Below, piece after piece: positions 63,639 through 64,000 of a DNA stretch of 64,000 nucleotides. Source of the DNA: Chamaelirium japonicum (lineage: Eukaryota; Streptophyta; Magnoliopsida; Liliales; Melanthiaceae); the NCBI GenBank assembly GCA_947650365.1, contig OX393555.1, forward strand, positions 18,525,424-18,589,423, read 5' to 3'. The notes beneath the pieces were generated by a model that did not search any database, was not told the origin of the DNA, and saw only the letters and a program-made list of their open reading frames with translations. Each line of letters starts with the position of its first letter. Position 1 is the first letter of the stretch. A program made the position numbers and the translations under genes.

Positions 63639-64000
63639 ACGCTTTGGTGTATGTTTTATGCCTGAATTCATGGAAACATCATGTGAATATATGATGGCAT
63701 ATGTTTTCATCGAGGTTCGACGTAGATCATGCATATGGATTGTGCTATGTATTGTCTTTTTGTAGGTGTCGCGCTAAATAGTAATCTGTGATTGCATGCC
63801 TCCGGGGGTCGGACTCCGGATTTAATTTTGCATTGATTATTATTGTGCTTGTGGATTTTAAGGCTCAAAATGGGCGGGGGTAGGGGTTGACCATCCTCGG
63901 TTCCCTGGTCATGTTTCTAGGATTGTTTTCTTTTCTTTCTAGCGAAATTATACACGAACGAGCACTTTCTCGGAGCGTGTTAGTTTTTCGGTCACAGAAA
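63639..64000 (+). mobile_element. Start of a second copia-2 internal region
   Basis: It closely follows 55773-56135 of the first unit (words such as CATGCATATGGATT, GTGTCGCGCTAAATAGTAA and TTAATTTTGCATTGATTATTATTG), and runs off the window. Confidence 0.9.

Overview
This is plant nuclear DNA, almost certainly an intergenic stretch of a large, repeat-rich angiosperm genome. I find no convincing host gene, rRNA or tRNA. Nearly every base belongs to nested LTR retrotransposons of the Ty3/gypsy Tat and Athila types and Ty1/copia, a degenerate LINE, and foldback DNA elements sitting in (TA)n microsatellites. The plant assignment rests on Tat-type pol with a second RNase H, an additional antisense ORF, and copia primer sites matching initiator tRNA-Met. 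I cannot name the species.

Layout. (1) 312-9078: a young non-autonomous Athila-like element with two 2,618-bp LTRs and perfect GCCGG target duplications. It carries only an acidic gag-like ORF. (2) 9400-14458: palindromic foldback elements of three families, each against a (TA)n tract. One is split by a 2.37-kb solo copia LTR (GAATG duplications). (3) 14435-31859, mostly minus strand: Tat-type gypsy DNA. A pol-less derivative ('C', 14435-19779) and a fuller copy ('A', 21055-29842) share one LTR (19780-21054). Copy A has RT-RNaseH-aRNaseH-integrase on the minus strand and a long spliced ORF (aORF) facing it on the plus strand. (4) 29843-31859: three LTR remnants fused end to end. (5) 32665-35775: a minus-strand LINE holding only ORF1. 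(6) 35776-53805, plus strand: a second Tat copy 'B' with the same pol/antisense-aORF plan. It is split by a 9.9-kb copia element (39808-49728, GCTTC duplications) and ends inside its aORF at another copia. (7) 53806-64000: copia 2, LTR-internal-LTR, followed at once by the internal region of a second unit in tandem.

The most notable system is the two-way Tat organisation in A and B. Sense pol and an intron-containing antisense gene converge. Each has an AATAAA signal at its 3' end, and the gap between them holds four repeats of a small hairpin whose stems change in a pairing-preserving way within and between copies. The antisense gene in A has its own TATA box and a palindromic G-box, just downstream of a 118-bp tandem array. 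Relative ages can be read from LTR pairs: Athila-like youngest (at least 5 differences in 2,618 bp), copia 1 next (at least 11 in 2,330), copia 2 much older (about 5-6% by eye over the first ~325 bp).

All counts were made by eye. Names of lineages come from recognised motifs, not from database searches.
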